Made by a program: the position numbers and the translations under genes. From NCBI RefSeq assembly GCF_902686445.1, contig NC_062227.1, positions 19,109,678 through 19,173,677 on the forward strand: a DNA stretch of 64,000 nucleotides, given 5' to 3'. Of the stretch, positions 1-11,530 are shown in pieces. A model generated the notes under the pieces. It saw only the letters and a list, made by a program, of their open reading frames with translations. It searched no databases and was not told where the DNA came from. The number at the start of each line of letters is the position of its first letter. The stretch's first letter is position 1. The stretch comes from Sciurus carolinensis (Eukaryota > Chordata > Mammalia > Rodentia > Sciuridae).

Positions 1-164
1 ATAACTAGACCTGGCAAAGGCTGGAAAGGACAAGGCCTTTATTTGAGAACTTTAACATTGTCCAGGTTATCAGGAATGTAAACACAACATGTAACTTTTA
101 ATGTCATAGATATCCCCAAAATATAGTTAAGCTACTTAATGTCATCTGATTTTTGTAAAATATT

Positions 165-2650
165 CCTTTATTGGTATAACCTGTGTTTAGTAGAGAGCTC
201 TATACTTCTGTTACTTAGGGCTAGGTAATCATACGAGCAAACATAGATCAAGTCTACCTGTATAGCTTAGGAAGGTCTGTAGGCCTTAAACTGACTAAAA
301 ACTTCTGACTCTGGCAGTTTCTCTTGATAGTTATCAGGCACATTTGCTGAAGAATCTTTCTTTCATTTGTAGCTTCCAGTTTTTATTCTAGTGGACTAAC
401 ACAAGTATACATCTTAAGTTACATTTAACTGTTATTTCTCTTAAATGCCCAAGAATGGTTATATTTTGGTTTTAACTGTTTTGCTGGGTGTCTAACATCA
501 GGTTGGTCAAATTGACCTGGTTCCTGTCTTGTTAAAGAGTCAGCTGAGTTCCCACAGGGGCCACTCGTAGAGAACTTAAGAGCAGCTTCTTAGCTCCACC
601 AGTGCCATTGGTTAGGCAGGGTCTCCCTGATGAGGTGACTTCCTTTGGAAGCATTAAGGGGTGTCTCCCTTTTTTCATGACCCTCCTCTGCAGCAGATGC
701 ACTGAGTGATTCTCATCCTCTAGTCTCAACAATCTCCTTGATCAGGAGGTTGTGTGACCACAGAGTTGCAAAGCTCCTTAGAGAAGTTCTCTTGTTCGTG
801 GGTTCAGGCTGACTGAGGACAAAAGATCCAAATACTGGCCTATCTTGCTTCTGTATTTAATTTCAATCTCTAAGTTTGATCTTAATCATCCAGCAAGCCA
901 GTTCACCAGTCATAAAGTAAGAGTACTGGGCTTTAACTTTAATGTCCCTAACTTTACAGTTATTTACCCTTTTATCTAACTGGAGTCCTGCATTAGTTCT
1001 GGAAGTTACCACTATCTGTTCTGATATCTGTTACTACTATCTGTTAGGTGATGGCTTATTATCACAAGTTACCTAGGTTGCGTGTTCTTGAAGCAGATAC
1101 TTCTGCAAAACATTAACAGGTACAGTTTTACAAAACGAAATTAGCAAGAGTAAAAATATATTCTGCTTGTATAATAGTTATCTTGAATTTTGCTGAGAAC
1201 CACATTATATTTCCTATTTGAGATCATAGTAATTTTACAACAAAAAAAAAAACCAATCTTTGATTATAACTTTAAATAAGCTGAAGTCTGACTATATTGG
1301 AGTCACTCTAACATGCAGTAAGGGGGGAGGCAGAGCCTTATCTCAGGTAAGGCGTGACTCTTTACAGATTTTAAGTGTTTCTAATCCTACAACTAATTTT
1401 TGCCCCTTTTTGCCATGACCAGCATGACCAAATTTTCAAGTGTCAGTGAGGGTCAAAGGAGTATTAGAAAATAAAGGTTTATAAACACAGATTTTGAAGA
1501 TTAAGCTGAGATCAGATGGAGCTCTGTTCTCTGATGGAAATGCACATCTAAAGAGTTATGTTAGCAACATTTATACATGTCTTATTATTAAGTTAAAGAC
1601 TATGTAAGCATTATTCTTTGTTTTCAGGAGAGTTACAGAGACTAGACCATCTACATAACTTTTACAGTCATGAAGTCAGGGACCCCAAACTCAGTCATTG
1701 TTGTCCCATTTTTGCTATAATGTATTATACTCTTTCTTAAATGTCAATTTAAGAAGTTTACATATATTGATTTCTGAGTCCATATGAACATTAGTTAACA
1801 CAGTCTAACATTATATCCAAACAGGAATCAATCAAAGAAAGGCTGAGAGAGTTTTTAACTTTTTTTTTGTGTAGCAAAATGCTTTTACCTTCTACAATAT
1901 GAACCTTTAAACAAATCAGGCTCTAACTTTTATAATACATTTATATTTGAAGTTCTTTATCTCAGTGTAAAAAGTAACAAATTTTACACGTACCCCATTG
2001 ATAGCAGGTCCTATAAAGAACATTAAATGATAGAAATAAATCCCCAATTAAAATTTACTCTTTATAAGTTTAAGATTACCATTACAGACAAGTTTATCTG
2101 GAGAATAGCAGCTTGATAAATTCCCTGCTTTAAAACTTGTATACCTGAAAAATATGAACACATTTAATATACAACTAGAAACCATTTCACAATTACCTTG
2201 ACACTTTTTTTCTTACCAAATTTAGTTTTTTTAAGAAAAATGTAGACTCTGTAACACAGTACAATACTTTAACAGTTGTTTAACCATAATTGTATACACC
2301 CCAATTTTTAAGACTAATTGTTCTAAAGAATAAAACTTAATAGACACAAAGTTAAGAGTAAATTAGTGTTTCTAAGAAATCCTTGCCATTTTACCATGTC
2401 ATTTTACCATGTAGATTAAACTTTGGTTTATATCAGAACATTAGTATTTTCACCTTAGGAAAAACCTTAAATAGCTTTAGCTGTTTTCATATACATACAA
2501 CCAACTTAGTTACACACAGACTTCTTAGCACTTACTTAGACCCTCATGTATTCCATCACACAGGCACTTCTTACCCAGAAACATTTTCTTTTTTTTTTTA
2601 TTAAATATATTTTTAAAACCCAGAACCTTTTATTTTCTCTTTCCTATTGT
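165..2650 (-). repeat. Non-coding block shared with element B (34,848-36,370)
   Basis: Long stretches match 34,848-36,370 with scattered substitutions and indels. Examples are the stretch from TTGGTATAACCTGTGTTTAG at 172 and at 34,851, and the stretch around the CCTCATGTATTCCATCACAC motif near 2540, which recurs near 36,250. The flanks differ in the two places, so the block has discrete ends. Inside it, 1415-1712 is the reverse complement of the 3' half of an LTR whose plus-strand relative lies at about 12,860-13,440. A segment at about 1712-2490 is replaced in element B by a different, LTR-like piece. Confidence 0.75.
1415..1712 (-). mobile_element. LTR 3' part (same family as 12,860-13,440), antisense
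   Basis: The reverse complement contains the succession 'CAGCTTAATCTT', 'AAATCTGTGT' and 'TTTGGTCATGCTGG', which also occurs in order at 13,357-13,450. This is therefore a partial LTR in minus orientation, embedded in the block shared with element B. Confidence 0.6.
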
Positions 2651-4078
2651 TGACCCCTTTTTGTTCACATTCTGAAACAACTGTAACTGAAACACAGTGA
2701 AAGGGGAGATGGTAGCTCTAATCCAAGTCTAAGAGCTCCTTGGAGCTTTGCAGAACTGGAGGGGGGAGCAGGGGGAAGTGGTAAGGGAGCAGATGGAACA
2801 CCCCCTCTCCGAGTTGAGGTTTTATCTGTTAGAACATAACTCTTAATAACCTTGTTTTTTAGTAATGACACAAGCAATTTTTAAACTCTTTTTAATTTAC
2901 CAACCTATGAAAACACCAATAATGTTAAGTATGATACTCCATGGGATTTGGGGGGTTTAAGAGTACTTGATGTTATTAACAATGAGCATTTTAATTTGCA
3001 ATTAATCAGATGTCACCAACAAAACATTTGAGTAATCCCATACATGTTAACTCTAATTCACTTATTCTGTAAAAACCAAGAAAGCAGGCAAGTGTCCTGA
3101 ACAGTATTTGCTGTCTCTTTCCTGTTGAAGAAAAGTCCTAGGAACAATTGATACTAGACATTTTATTAACATTAATATTTTATTTGCTTGACCACCTAGA
3201 GACTTGTGAGTTATTTTCAAAGACATTTTACTTTCATTAGTTTACCCAATTTGAATTGAACCTTTAAATCACGTGAATTAAAAGTATTTGGATCCATTTT
3301 AAAAAATTTAATTTTAGGAGCGCTCAGTTTTGATAAGACCTTGTAACTTTATCTCCATTGCAATGTAACAGATGTTCAAAAACTCTAGTTGAATAAAAAA
3401 TAGAACTGATCAAAAAAAATCATTAACCTAGGTATGCAAGATCAAAATTATGAGCTCAAAAATACAGCATTAAAGAAAAACAAAACAAACGAAGAATCCT
3501 AGAAAATAAGTTAGTTCTGTGTACCAGCCCAGAAGTTTAAACGGACACCTTTTTTTTTTCTTTTCTTCAGGTTACCCGTCCCTTCCCACTGAGCAGGCTT
3601 TGACAAGGCCAGGCAGAGGGGAGGGGGGATCACCCAGGACTTTTTAACCCTTTTTCTTCCTGGTTGAGAAATCAGGTTAGGTTTGAATGCAGAAGATCAC
3701 AAAACATCATTTCTCACTACTTTTGAGGAATGGAGCTGCTGAGCTCTCTGCCTAGGGGGATTGGAGTAAACAAATCTCTCAGGAACAAGGAGAAGGACTG
3801 TAAAGTACCCTGCAATGAGTATCCCTAAGCCTAAGATCGGATTAACACAATGAAGAATTTAATAGAAGGCAAGAGTAAAGACCATATAGTACAATACACA
3901 AACAGACAGACACGTAGCATGCTAAATCAAAAATTGGCTAGCTGGTATTTTGTAGTTTCCCAGGTGCCACACAAAGCCCAAATGGGACAAAGAGTTAACC
4001 AGATGCGGCCAGTCGTCCGAATGCAATACTGAAGCTGCTCAGAAGCAGCGCAGACGCTGTTCAGAAGTGACAAATTCA

Positions 4079-4478
4079 CCCAGAATGCAGCACAAACTGC
4101 TCAGAGTGCAGCACAAGCTGCTCAGAAGTGACAAATTTACCCAGAATGCAGCACCCACTGCTCAGATGTGACAATAATGTCACCAGATGCGATGACTCGC
4201 CAGAATGCAGCACCCGCTGCTCAGATGTGACAATAATGTCACCAGATGCGATGACTCGCCAGAATGCAGTACCCACTGCTCAGATGTGACAATAATGTCA
4301 CCAGATTGCGATGACTCGCCAGAATGCAGCACCCACTGCTCAGATGTGACAATAATGTCACCAGATGCGATGACTCGCCAGAATGCAGCACCCACTGCTC
4401 AGATGTGACAATAATGTCACCAGATGCGATGACTCGCCAGAATGCAGCACCCGCTGCTCAGATGTGACAAATGTCACC
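4079..4478. repeat. 59-bp tandem repeat (VNTR) in the retroviral leader
   Basis: Copies of a 59-bp unit start at 4143, 4202, 4261, 4321, 4380 and 4439 (one unit is 60 bp through an inserted T). The last is truncated, and a diverged partial copy lies at 4079-4142. Each full unit carries the inverted repeat GTGACA-ATAA-TGTCAC and a TGACTCGC motif. Several frames stay open through the array, which explains the repetitive ORFs seen there; I do not regard those as genes. The array sits about 180 bp downstream (minus sense) of the primer-binding site, in the untranslated leader of element A. Confidence 0.9.
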
Positions 4479-4599
4479 AGATGGGTCGAGGGGACGTCTC
4501 CCGAGACCCTGCTGGGGTCCTATAGCGCGTCCGCCAGGACTGTGCCAGCCCAGAACCAGAGCCTGCAGGCAATTCAGACCAGAAAACACACGGCAATGC

Positions 4600-4612
4600 C
4601 TTACTCACCGGT
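4600..4612 (-). promoter_or_regulatory. Candidate leader splice donor of element A
   Basis: The minus strand reads CACCGGTGAGTAAGG, a near-consensus 5' splice site about 55 nt downstream of the primer-binding site. Simple retroviruses carry their major splice donor in this place. Confidence 0.5.
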
Positions 4613-4661
4613 GGAAGATGTCACTTATGACTCTATGATCAGGTGTCTGGTGGGCTTGGGG

Positions 4662-4679
4662 ATCCCGGACGAGCCCCCA
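4662..4679 (-). promoter_or_regulatory. Primer-binding site, tRNA-Pro type
   Basis: The minus strand reads TGGGGGCTCGTCCGGGAT, the classical tRNA-Pro primer-binding site of gammaretroviruses, with all 18 positions intact. It lies two bases inside the LTR end at 4682, the normal spacing, and fixes both the orientation and the 5' position of the LTR. Confidence 0.92.
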
Positions 4680-4681
4680 TA

Positions 4682-5093
4682 TGTTGTGCCCAAAGGCTTG
4701 AGATCCCACAAGGACCACCAGAGACCACGATCAATGCAAGAGGCAAAGAGTCATTATTAGCGAGTTCGAACCCGGTCCTCTGCGTCCTTAATCAACGACG
4801 CTAGAGAGGCCCCCGAGCCCTCGTCAGCAGGGTTTTTATAAGGAAAAGCAAGCAGTTTTACAGTGTTCTTCTAATTGGCTAACATTCGAACAGCTAAACC
4901 TCCCCTGGTTGGGTCCGGTCAATCTATTTGATTTTCATTGGGTCCGGCCAGAACTGGACGGTCCTAGAGGAAGAAGGGAGGAGGGAAGGGGTGAAACTAT
5001 TCAGGAGCTGAGTCGGGGCTAGGCCCTGCTCTCGTCCTTGACGGATAAGGTCTCTAGGCAACTGCACATTCCTCGGACAAATATCTCTTAACA
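4682..5093 (-). mobile_element. 5' LTR of element A (gammaretrovirus-like, 412 bp)
   Basis: On the minus strand this segment begins TGTTAAGAGATA and ends GGCACAACA, giving TG...CA termini directly before a perfect tRNA-Pro primer site. A TATAAAAA box lies at about 4834-4842. Downstream of it the poly(A) signal is not canonical (an AATAAT lies near 4753-4758), which suggests decay. The boundaries rest on the primer site, the TG/CA ends and typical size. I see no matching LTR copy in the window to confirm them. Confidence 0.85.
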
Positions 5094-5639
5094 ACCTTGG
5101 TAAGCACAGGGGCCCAGCAGTCCTGTTTGTCCTTGAGACAGTTAGCAGCACAGATACCACCCTGCTCTCAACACTGCCAGTATTTCTTACCCTATGGGTC
5201 ACTAGCAGTCCCTTGGCTCCTCCACTTTTCACTTCCAATAGAAACCTGGAAGGTCAGGGGGACAAGGGAAGGATGCAAGAGTGTGTGTCAAAAAGCCAAC
5301 ACAGAGAAGGATGCCCTCCCTTCAGGATGATGGCAGAGATTAGAGAGATGGGAAGTCACCCTCCATTTTTCTCAGGTGGTGTGGCACAGCCCATTCTGGT
5401 ACCACAGGCAGGAGGCTGGGAAAGAGCCTGTCCAGGGAAGGGGGTGAGGAGAGCCTTGCTTGCAGCTTACAATATTCTAGGTAGCACTGCAAGAGAATGT
5501 GGGAGTCTTGTAGGGCTATTCTATTATCTCCTCTATAGGACTAGTCCAACCAATGGAAACAGGTGATTCTGGGCACACCTTTCAAGAGAACTGCTGCTGT
5601 TGGCTTAATGAGGTGCTTGGAGGGGGAGTGACCTTACCT
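5094..5639. other. Unclassified flank of element A
   Basis: This is GC-moderate sequence with no recognisable gene or repeat. Short open frames on both strands (for example a plus frame at 5213-5566) show no family features. Confidence 0.3.
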
Positions 5640-6455
5640 GGTCCAAACATATTTCTCAGAAAGTGGAACGGACAGAGTATCAAAAGGAGTTGAAGGGGAA
5701 AAAGGGACCCCAATGGAAATCTAATTTTTCCCCAAAGACCTAACACATGCAGACATGTATACTCTAAAAAAGAGAAGCCTCTAGACCTGTAATGGGGTCT
5801 GGGGTGGGAGTGGATGTGGCTTCTAAGCCTCTTCAGGGTAAGTCTACTGTTCTTGGTTTATTCCAGCTACCTTTTGAGGCCTGGCCCCCATCAAGATGCA
5901 GAAGAATGGAGTACCTCATGGGGTGAGGGTGACGTAAGGTCAGTTGCTCCTCTCCTGATGATTGGCTGAGGTCAGGACTGCATATGCAATCTGCACATCA
6001 CTCTACAGACAGAAAGTCATGGTGAAGTCACTCTCAAATGCAGGAGAATGTAAGTTCAAAAGGAGCTGATGGGGACAGCAGCCTGCTGATCTTTGGTGGC
6101 CTTCATGAAGATTGGTTTAGTGATTGCAGGGGTAGAGGTATATAGTTTGTGGGAGGCAGGAATGTGGGAGGAAACCACCACCCTTGCCTCCCAATAAGGT
6201 CTACAGTTTGGTGGGAATTGCATTATAGTTCTCAACCTGTCACCATTGTGATGACATTTTTATAGCCCATGAGTGGCAGCCATTGTTGATTGGAAAACCC
6301 CAAAGAGGCCCAACTGGGCCTTTATCACCCACTAGAGAATTAGAAAGAGTGGGCTGTAGATGCTTGCCTGTCCTTTCACATAACAGGCCAGCATTCTTTT
6401 AATAAAATGAACTATGTAAACTTTGCTTGTCTATGGGTCTTTCCTCCATTTAACA
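5640..6455 (+). mobile_element. Possible solo LTR (family unknown)
   Basis: The right end looks like an LTR R/U5. It has AATAAA at 6401-6406, a T/G-rich stretch containing 'TTTGCTTGTCTATGGGTC', and an end in TTTAACA at 6455. The left edge is a guess. No second copy exists here to support it, so this is an architecture-based call only. Confidence 0.3.
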
Positions 6456-7719
6456 TTGTTTACAGACAGTATGCATTTGAATAAAATAAAAACCACTCAC
6501 CTGACAAAACTTATCCTAGAGAATTTCCACATATTACATAATGCCTCATGGACCTTTCTGCTGGGTGCTTGATTTTTGGTCTCATAGTTTCCCTTTTGCT
6601 GCTGTGTCTAGAGAGGGAATAAAATTGCAGTTTATCTATGGGAAAGAACATAGCTTTCTACTGATTTACAGACAGGATCCAGACACCTCACAAAGTTTAG
6701 GAAATGGTCAAATATCAATTTCTGAAAGCTAATACCAAAATTTTAGTGCTATGAAAACAAAATATCTTCCATTAATTAGAATATGCCAGAAAGGATTTCC
6801 AGCCTGTGGCACTTCCCTCTACCTCTTGCTGTACAGACCTAATGACCCCATGGCTCTTGCTGCCATGAATGATGCTCTTTGAGTCCTGCCCTCCAACCCA
6901 GAGGAGCTGCTCTCAAGCAGTTAGAGAGCTCTCAACTCAACCAGAAGTCAAACTATCACTATAACCACACAGGATCCTCACATATAGGATTTTCAGGGGA
7001 GGCCATTTTCAGTAATGCCATTATTTCTTTAGCTCATGAGCCTGCAATTTGGGCAGCACTCAGCAAGGGTACCTTGTCCCTGTACATCTCTTCCTTGCTT
7101 ATGGCTGGTAGCAAGATAGTTGGGGCTGGAACCTTCTGAAGGTTCTTCATGTGGTTGATGGTTGCTGGCATGGACTGTCAATAGAGAAGTTTGCTAAAGT
7201 TACCAGCAGGGATATCTGGATGGGACTGTCCAGAAAACTCTGGACTTCCTTATAATATGGTAGCAAAAAGCAGGTCATTTTCTGGAATCTGGATGCAGAA
7301 GTCACTCCCTTTCCTTTCTTCCATTCATGGTGGCAATCATAAAGACCTGGCCTGTTTCAAAGAAAGGGAAAATACTCTGTCTCTCAATGGGGCATGTCAG
7401 GATCCTGGAAGAGCATTTGGGTAGAAATATTGTCATGGCCATATTTGGAAATTTTGTTCTGCTATATCATGGGCTAGAGGTCACCCCAGGGTGTCTGGGT
7501 CAGGGAACAGTTTCCAAATATGACTCATCACTAAAAGTTAAGGACAAAGTCCAAAATGTCTATGTCATGCCCTAAAGTGAGCAGATGTCCATCAGCACAG
7601 AAAGACCAGACATTCCTCAAGCCTCCTCAAGAACAATACGTTCGAAGCCAGAACTCTCCAACCTATGCAATAAGTCACCCCTGGAGTCTTCTTTGGGAAA
7701 TTGTCATTGAACAGGTGTT
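6456..7719. other. Unclassified sequence
   Basis: I see no gene, exon-like structure or familiar repeat. The open frames at 6541-6732, 6879-7139 and 7327-7575 are short and have no recognisable domain. Confidence 0.3.
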
Positions 7720-8150
7720 CAGTGAGTTTCCTCCAAGGAAACAGTGGGAACTCAAGTTGACCCTAGGTGGGTTCTTGACTTACATTGCTGAAAAGAGTTT
7801 CAAGACATATCAAAAGCAAGACACAAGAACAGATTTATTAAAGTACTGCAAAGATATACACACCCCAAATGCAGGGTAAAGTTGCCCCTCACCTCTCTGA
7901 GAAGATGAGTGAGGTATCCAGGGTTGAATTCTCTATCTGCAGGTTCTCAGATAAGCTTTTGTTGAAATTGTATCCCATTTTAATCATTTGATATTTGAGG
8001 TTTAGAATGTTTCTTATTAACGAAGTTGTTCAGCCATAAGTCAGTTGTGGCCATATTTCACATTTGAATCTAGTAAAATTTAAACTGATTATGTTTTTGT
8101 CTTAATTGATCTAGTACAAGCAAACACTGCGGTCTTTGTTCTTCTAACTA
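7720..8150 (-). mobile_element. Possible antisense LTR fragment
   Basis: The reverse complement contains AATAAA (7834-7839 on the plus strand) followed by a T-rich, GTGTCT-containing stretch and 'GCAATGTAAGTCAAGAACCC'. This order resembles the R/U5 of class I LTRs. The edges are uncertain and no internal retroviral sequence adjoins it. Confidence 0.3.
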
Positions 8151-10255
8151 AGAGACAGGTGTGACTGGTCATGCTCTTAGATCCAGATCTCCATCTAGTA
8201 AGGGTCTCCTTTTCTCTCCCTCTGAGTCCACCTGTTTTAAAACCATGTACTGAATGAGAGAATTTTCCTTGGCTAGGTCATTTTATAAATCTTGTCACAC
8301 TGCCCTGCACCCCATAGTTGTGTAACACCTGTGGTTGGCATAGGTGATATCATCAGGTCAGACATTCTGATCAAAGACACGTAAAGAGGGAGGTGTACTC
8401 TCTGCTTGGGTTGCCCACCCCATAGGGTCCTGAATATACCAGCCTCAAGGAAACATAGGTGAACAGCCCCTACCAGCCAGAACATCTGTTGTGTGAGTTG
8501 GGACATGTCTTGAGTGGCTTATCAAGCCTGATCTTCTATACCTGTGTCAACTTGTGCAAGTGAAAGAACTCCATGAACTGGGGTTCTCTGGGAGCCTGTA
8601 AGGGAGGAACCAGCGGGGCAAGAACAAGTGCTCAGCACACCATGTGTAATGGAGAATGGTAGGACCTGGAAGGAAGGGCTCTCCACCTTTCTTCTGCTGC
8701 CTAGTCTCTAGTGGGCCATTTGGGGCCTGTGCATTCCTGTCACATAGGTGGTGCTTACCATGCAGCAGGGTTCATTCAGGATACAGAGCCTCATTCTGCT
8801 CCCATGAGCCAAACACAATGCTAGGAACACATGTGGTACTTGGTCCCTACCTTAGGGTCACAGGGATGAGAACTTTGTCTGTCTCTTGACACCTCAAAAC
8901 AGGAATTAACCAGTGCCTGTCAAGAGTTGGGAAGGATCTGTTACATCAGCACAGAGCATGCCATGACCATGTGCTAAGCAGGGCTGCTGTAAGGACCCAA
9001 GCTAGAGCAAAGAGTGTGCCACTTTCATGCATGAGTGGAATTCTCTCTGAATATCCATGTTTGGGATCAGAACCATTGGACATGACCCTTAGAAATAACT
9101 TCAGCCATATTCAGGGTCTATAAATAAAAGATGGGAAATAAACAGTTAATAAACTTGATTGCCTGAAGCCTTGCTGTGTGGAGCTTCTCAGAACATGGGG
9201 GTCCCTGAGTCTCCAGAGCATTTCTCATCCTGTTCCAACCCCACTTTCTTATCCCAAGCAGGCTTCATCACTAACCCCAGTCCTCTTAGGGAGAAGTCTG
9301 CCCATTATCTGAGCCCTTCCTCAGTTTTACCACATAAGCCCAGAGTCCCAGAGCTCATCTACACTTCAAGTGCAGAGCAATGATTTGGCACATCCCTCCC
9401 TCTCCCAGCACCTTCTCTCACCCCACCAGTGATCCCGAAATCATTATGCCAGAGCCAGAGGTGACTGAGAGCAAGTAGGACAGCTTTTGGAGTGCTGTCA
9501 TGACAGTCCCACTTCTCTTTAAAAAATGAAAAGCCAGACTCTGTCAGGGGACAGTGTCATCCAAGGATAAGGCACCATCCACAACTACCACCTCTGCCAC
9601 AGGTGGTCATCCCTGAAAAGGTTGTGTAGGTCCCCAGCAGCCTGCAGCAAGACCACCACATTACACACTTATACACTCACAGAGGGCTAAGCCTGGATGC
9701 TGTGGCCTACAATATGGAGAAGCAATTCATCAACTCTAGTCTAGCAGGGGCCCTACTGTCACCTGTACCACCAGGGTTTTCCTCACCCCACCACCCCAAT
9801 GTCTATACAAAGTTCCCATCTACTGTGGACCCCAACCAGACCATGAGGTTGTACTCTGGTTCCAACCTTCTTGCAGGTGAGAAAATGGATTTGGAAAAGC
9901 CATCTCTTCCCTGAAACTACTGCCACAACCTGAGTCACTCACTCTTTCAGCGGTGCCCCACTTCTTTGATCCTGCTGCTGATAAAATTATTTCAATAAGT
10001 GAGGCTTTTAAGGTTCATCTCATACTCTGGAGCCACTGCAAGGTCTCTGTGATACTCCCCAAACCACTGCCCTCTTGTGGCTAGCCTGAGTCAACCTTAA
10101 CATTTTGATACAGTGGCTCAGTTCCCTGAAACAATTGTTCTCTCCTGCATTCCAGGCCCTACCCAATCTTGACTTGGTCTCTTACCTGTGAAGTGAAAGG
10201 GGTCCCAGAACCTGGTCACAGTCAGGGGTTCTGTAAGGGTGTGGGTGTTCAGTGC
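8151..10255. other. Unclassified sequence
   Basis: About 2 kb without a recognisable gene or repeat. The open frames at 8273-8506 (minus), 8656-8889 and 9702-9914 (plus) are short, lack domain features and have no clear splice context. I found nothing to support calling any of them a gene. Confidence 0.3.
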
Positions 10256-10290
10256 ATGTGTGTGTGTTGTGTGTGTGTGTGTGTATGTAT
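10256..10290. repeat. (GT)n microsatellite
   Basis: This is an interrupted GT run, then GTATGTAT. Right of it, to about 10,686, is AT-rich sequence with no recognisable feature. Confidence 0.85.
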
Positions 10291-10686
10291 ATTTTTTCAC
10301 TGTTTTAAAAGCATGATTTGTTAAAGATTTGTTAAAATATTCTTTGGCAGAGTAGTCTGGATCTAAATATCAAAGCTCTAATTTATACTCCTAACCAAGC
10401 TTGGCACTTTGATTGCTTTTTTACTCTATTCTCACTTGAATGTAAAAGCAGTGTAGTGTAATTTGCTTAGAGAACCAAATAGAAAAGTTAATGTCCTTAA
10501 GTTAGGGGACCAGTGGCTAAATAAACCACAACACATCCACAAATAGAAAAATATATAGATATCGGGAAGATTAAGACAGAGATGTTTCCACTGGTGTGAG
10601 CACATCACCCTCTCATTTACTTTTTAAATCAGAAAACAAATCTTTAGTACCTGCTATGTAACTTAATGAGAACTTGTCTCAAAATT

Positions 10687-10740
10687 TATAAAAGGACTAG
10701 GGATATAGCTCAGTGGTATAGTGCCCTAGGTTCTATCCTC
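10687..10740 (+). mobile_element. ID-type SINE (tRNA-derived)
   Basis: It contains the ID core 'GGGATATAGCTCAGTGGTATAGTGCC' in split form (A-box region) and 'AGGTTCTATCCTC' (B-box region). Its tail runs directly into a GA microsatellite. Confidence 0.75.
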
Positions 10741-10746
10741 AATTTA

Positions 10747-10830
10747 AGAGAGAGAGAGAGAGAGGGAGGGAGGGACGAGAGGATAGAGGGAGAGGTGAGA
10801 GGGAGAGGAGAGAGAGAGAAGAGAGAGAGC

Positions 10831-10862
<32 letters not shown>

Positions 10863-10870
10863 AGAGAGGG
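10747..10870. repeat. (GA)n microsatellite in a SINE tail
   Basis: About 125 bp of mostly GA with GGGA interruptions. The Ser/Leu-rich and Arg/Glu-rich open frames across it are artefacts of the repeat. Confidence 0.95.
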
Positions 10871-10917
10871 AATGCACTGCATTTTAATAGAAGATTTAAT
10901 GTTAAAAAGGAGGTCAG

Positions 10918-11122
10918 GAGCCAGGAATGGTAGCACTCACCTGTAATCCCTGCCACTCAGGAGGCTGAGGCAGGAAGATCTTGAGTTCAAAATCAGCCTC
11001 AACAAAAGGGAAGTGCCAAGCAACTCAGTGAGACCCTGTCTCTACATAAAATACAAAAAGTACTGGGGATGCAGCTCAGTGGTAGAGGGCCCCTGGGTTC
11101 AATCCCCCCAGCACACACACAT
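10918..11122 (+). mobile_element. B1-dID composite SINE
   Basis: The left part is 7SL/B1-like ('CACCTGTAATCCCTGCCACT', 'GGAGGCTGAGGCAGGAAGAT'). The right part is ID/tRNA-like ('GGGGATGCAGCTCAGTGGTA', 'GGGTTCAATCCCC'). This dimeric architecture is characteristic of squirrel-related rodents and is one reason for the organism assignment. Confidence 0.88.
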
Positions 11123-11451
11123 AAAGGAAGTCAGTAAGAAAAAGATCTAAAGTTATAGATCAAAATCAAAATCTGGAAAAAAAATGGAATATTGGCCAAA
11201 TTCTCATTTGTATTTTTAAAATTTGACCAAAAATTCCACCTGTAGGAATATGTCCCCAAGATACAATAGCAAAAATATGAAAGACCATTCCATGTAACAC
11301 TGCAAGTAATGACAAAGATGGGAAATAACCCATCTTTGGCTATATGAACTAGGGCATCAACACAATGGAACTCAAGAATATTTTTAAATACTCTTATGAG
11401 TAATCTTTGAAATTTTATCATGTGAAGAAAAGCACAGTAAATATGCATATA
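11123..11451. other. Possible ancient LINE-derived sequence
   Basis: AT-rich, containing phrases such as 'AATTCCACCTGTAGGAATAT' and 'GCACAGTAAATATGCATATA' that could descend from an old LINE or other repeat. I cannot assign a family. Confidence 0.3.
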
Positions 11452-11530
11452 TAGGGCTGGGGAGATAGTGCATTTGGTAGAGTGCTTGCCTTGCAAGCAC
11501 AAGGCCCTGGTTTCAATTCCCAGTACCATA
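11452..11530 (+). mobile_element. ID-type SINE
   Basis: A well-preserved ID unit: 'GGGCTGGGGAGATAGTGCAT', then 'TAGAGTGCTTGCCTTGCAAG' and 'CCCTGGTTTCAATTCCCAGT', followed by an A-rich tail. Confidence 0.85.

Larger units (their letters stand above)
1..4661 (-). mobile_element. Element A: non-coding interior of an endogenous retrovirus, runs off left edge
   Basis: This is the sequence downstream (minus sense) of the retroviral LTR and primer-binding site at 4662-5093. I see no gag, pol or env reading frame of useful length on the minus strand, so this is either a non-autonomous element (as VL30-type elements are) or one that lost its genes. It contains a 59-bp tandem array (4079-4478), a purine tract on the minus strand near 3548-3570, and a 2.5-kb block (about 165-2650) also present in element B. 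The stretch 2650-3540 is AT-rich and I recognise nothing in it. No second copy of the 4682-5093 LTR is visible, so any 3' LTR lies beyond the window or is lost. Confidence 0.6.

Noticed and set aside
4143..4478. CRISPR-like repeat array
   Set aside because: The units are head-to-tail 59-bp tandem copies with no unique spacers, in a mammalian retroviral leader.
4180..4760. Cys-rich or Trp-rich repetitive ORFs on both strands
   Set aside because: They are open only because the 59-bp tandem array lacks stops in those frames, and have no family features or independent start context.
9702..9914. Possible coding exon
   Set aside because: A 70-codon frame with no recognised motif and no convincing splice sites on either side.
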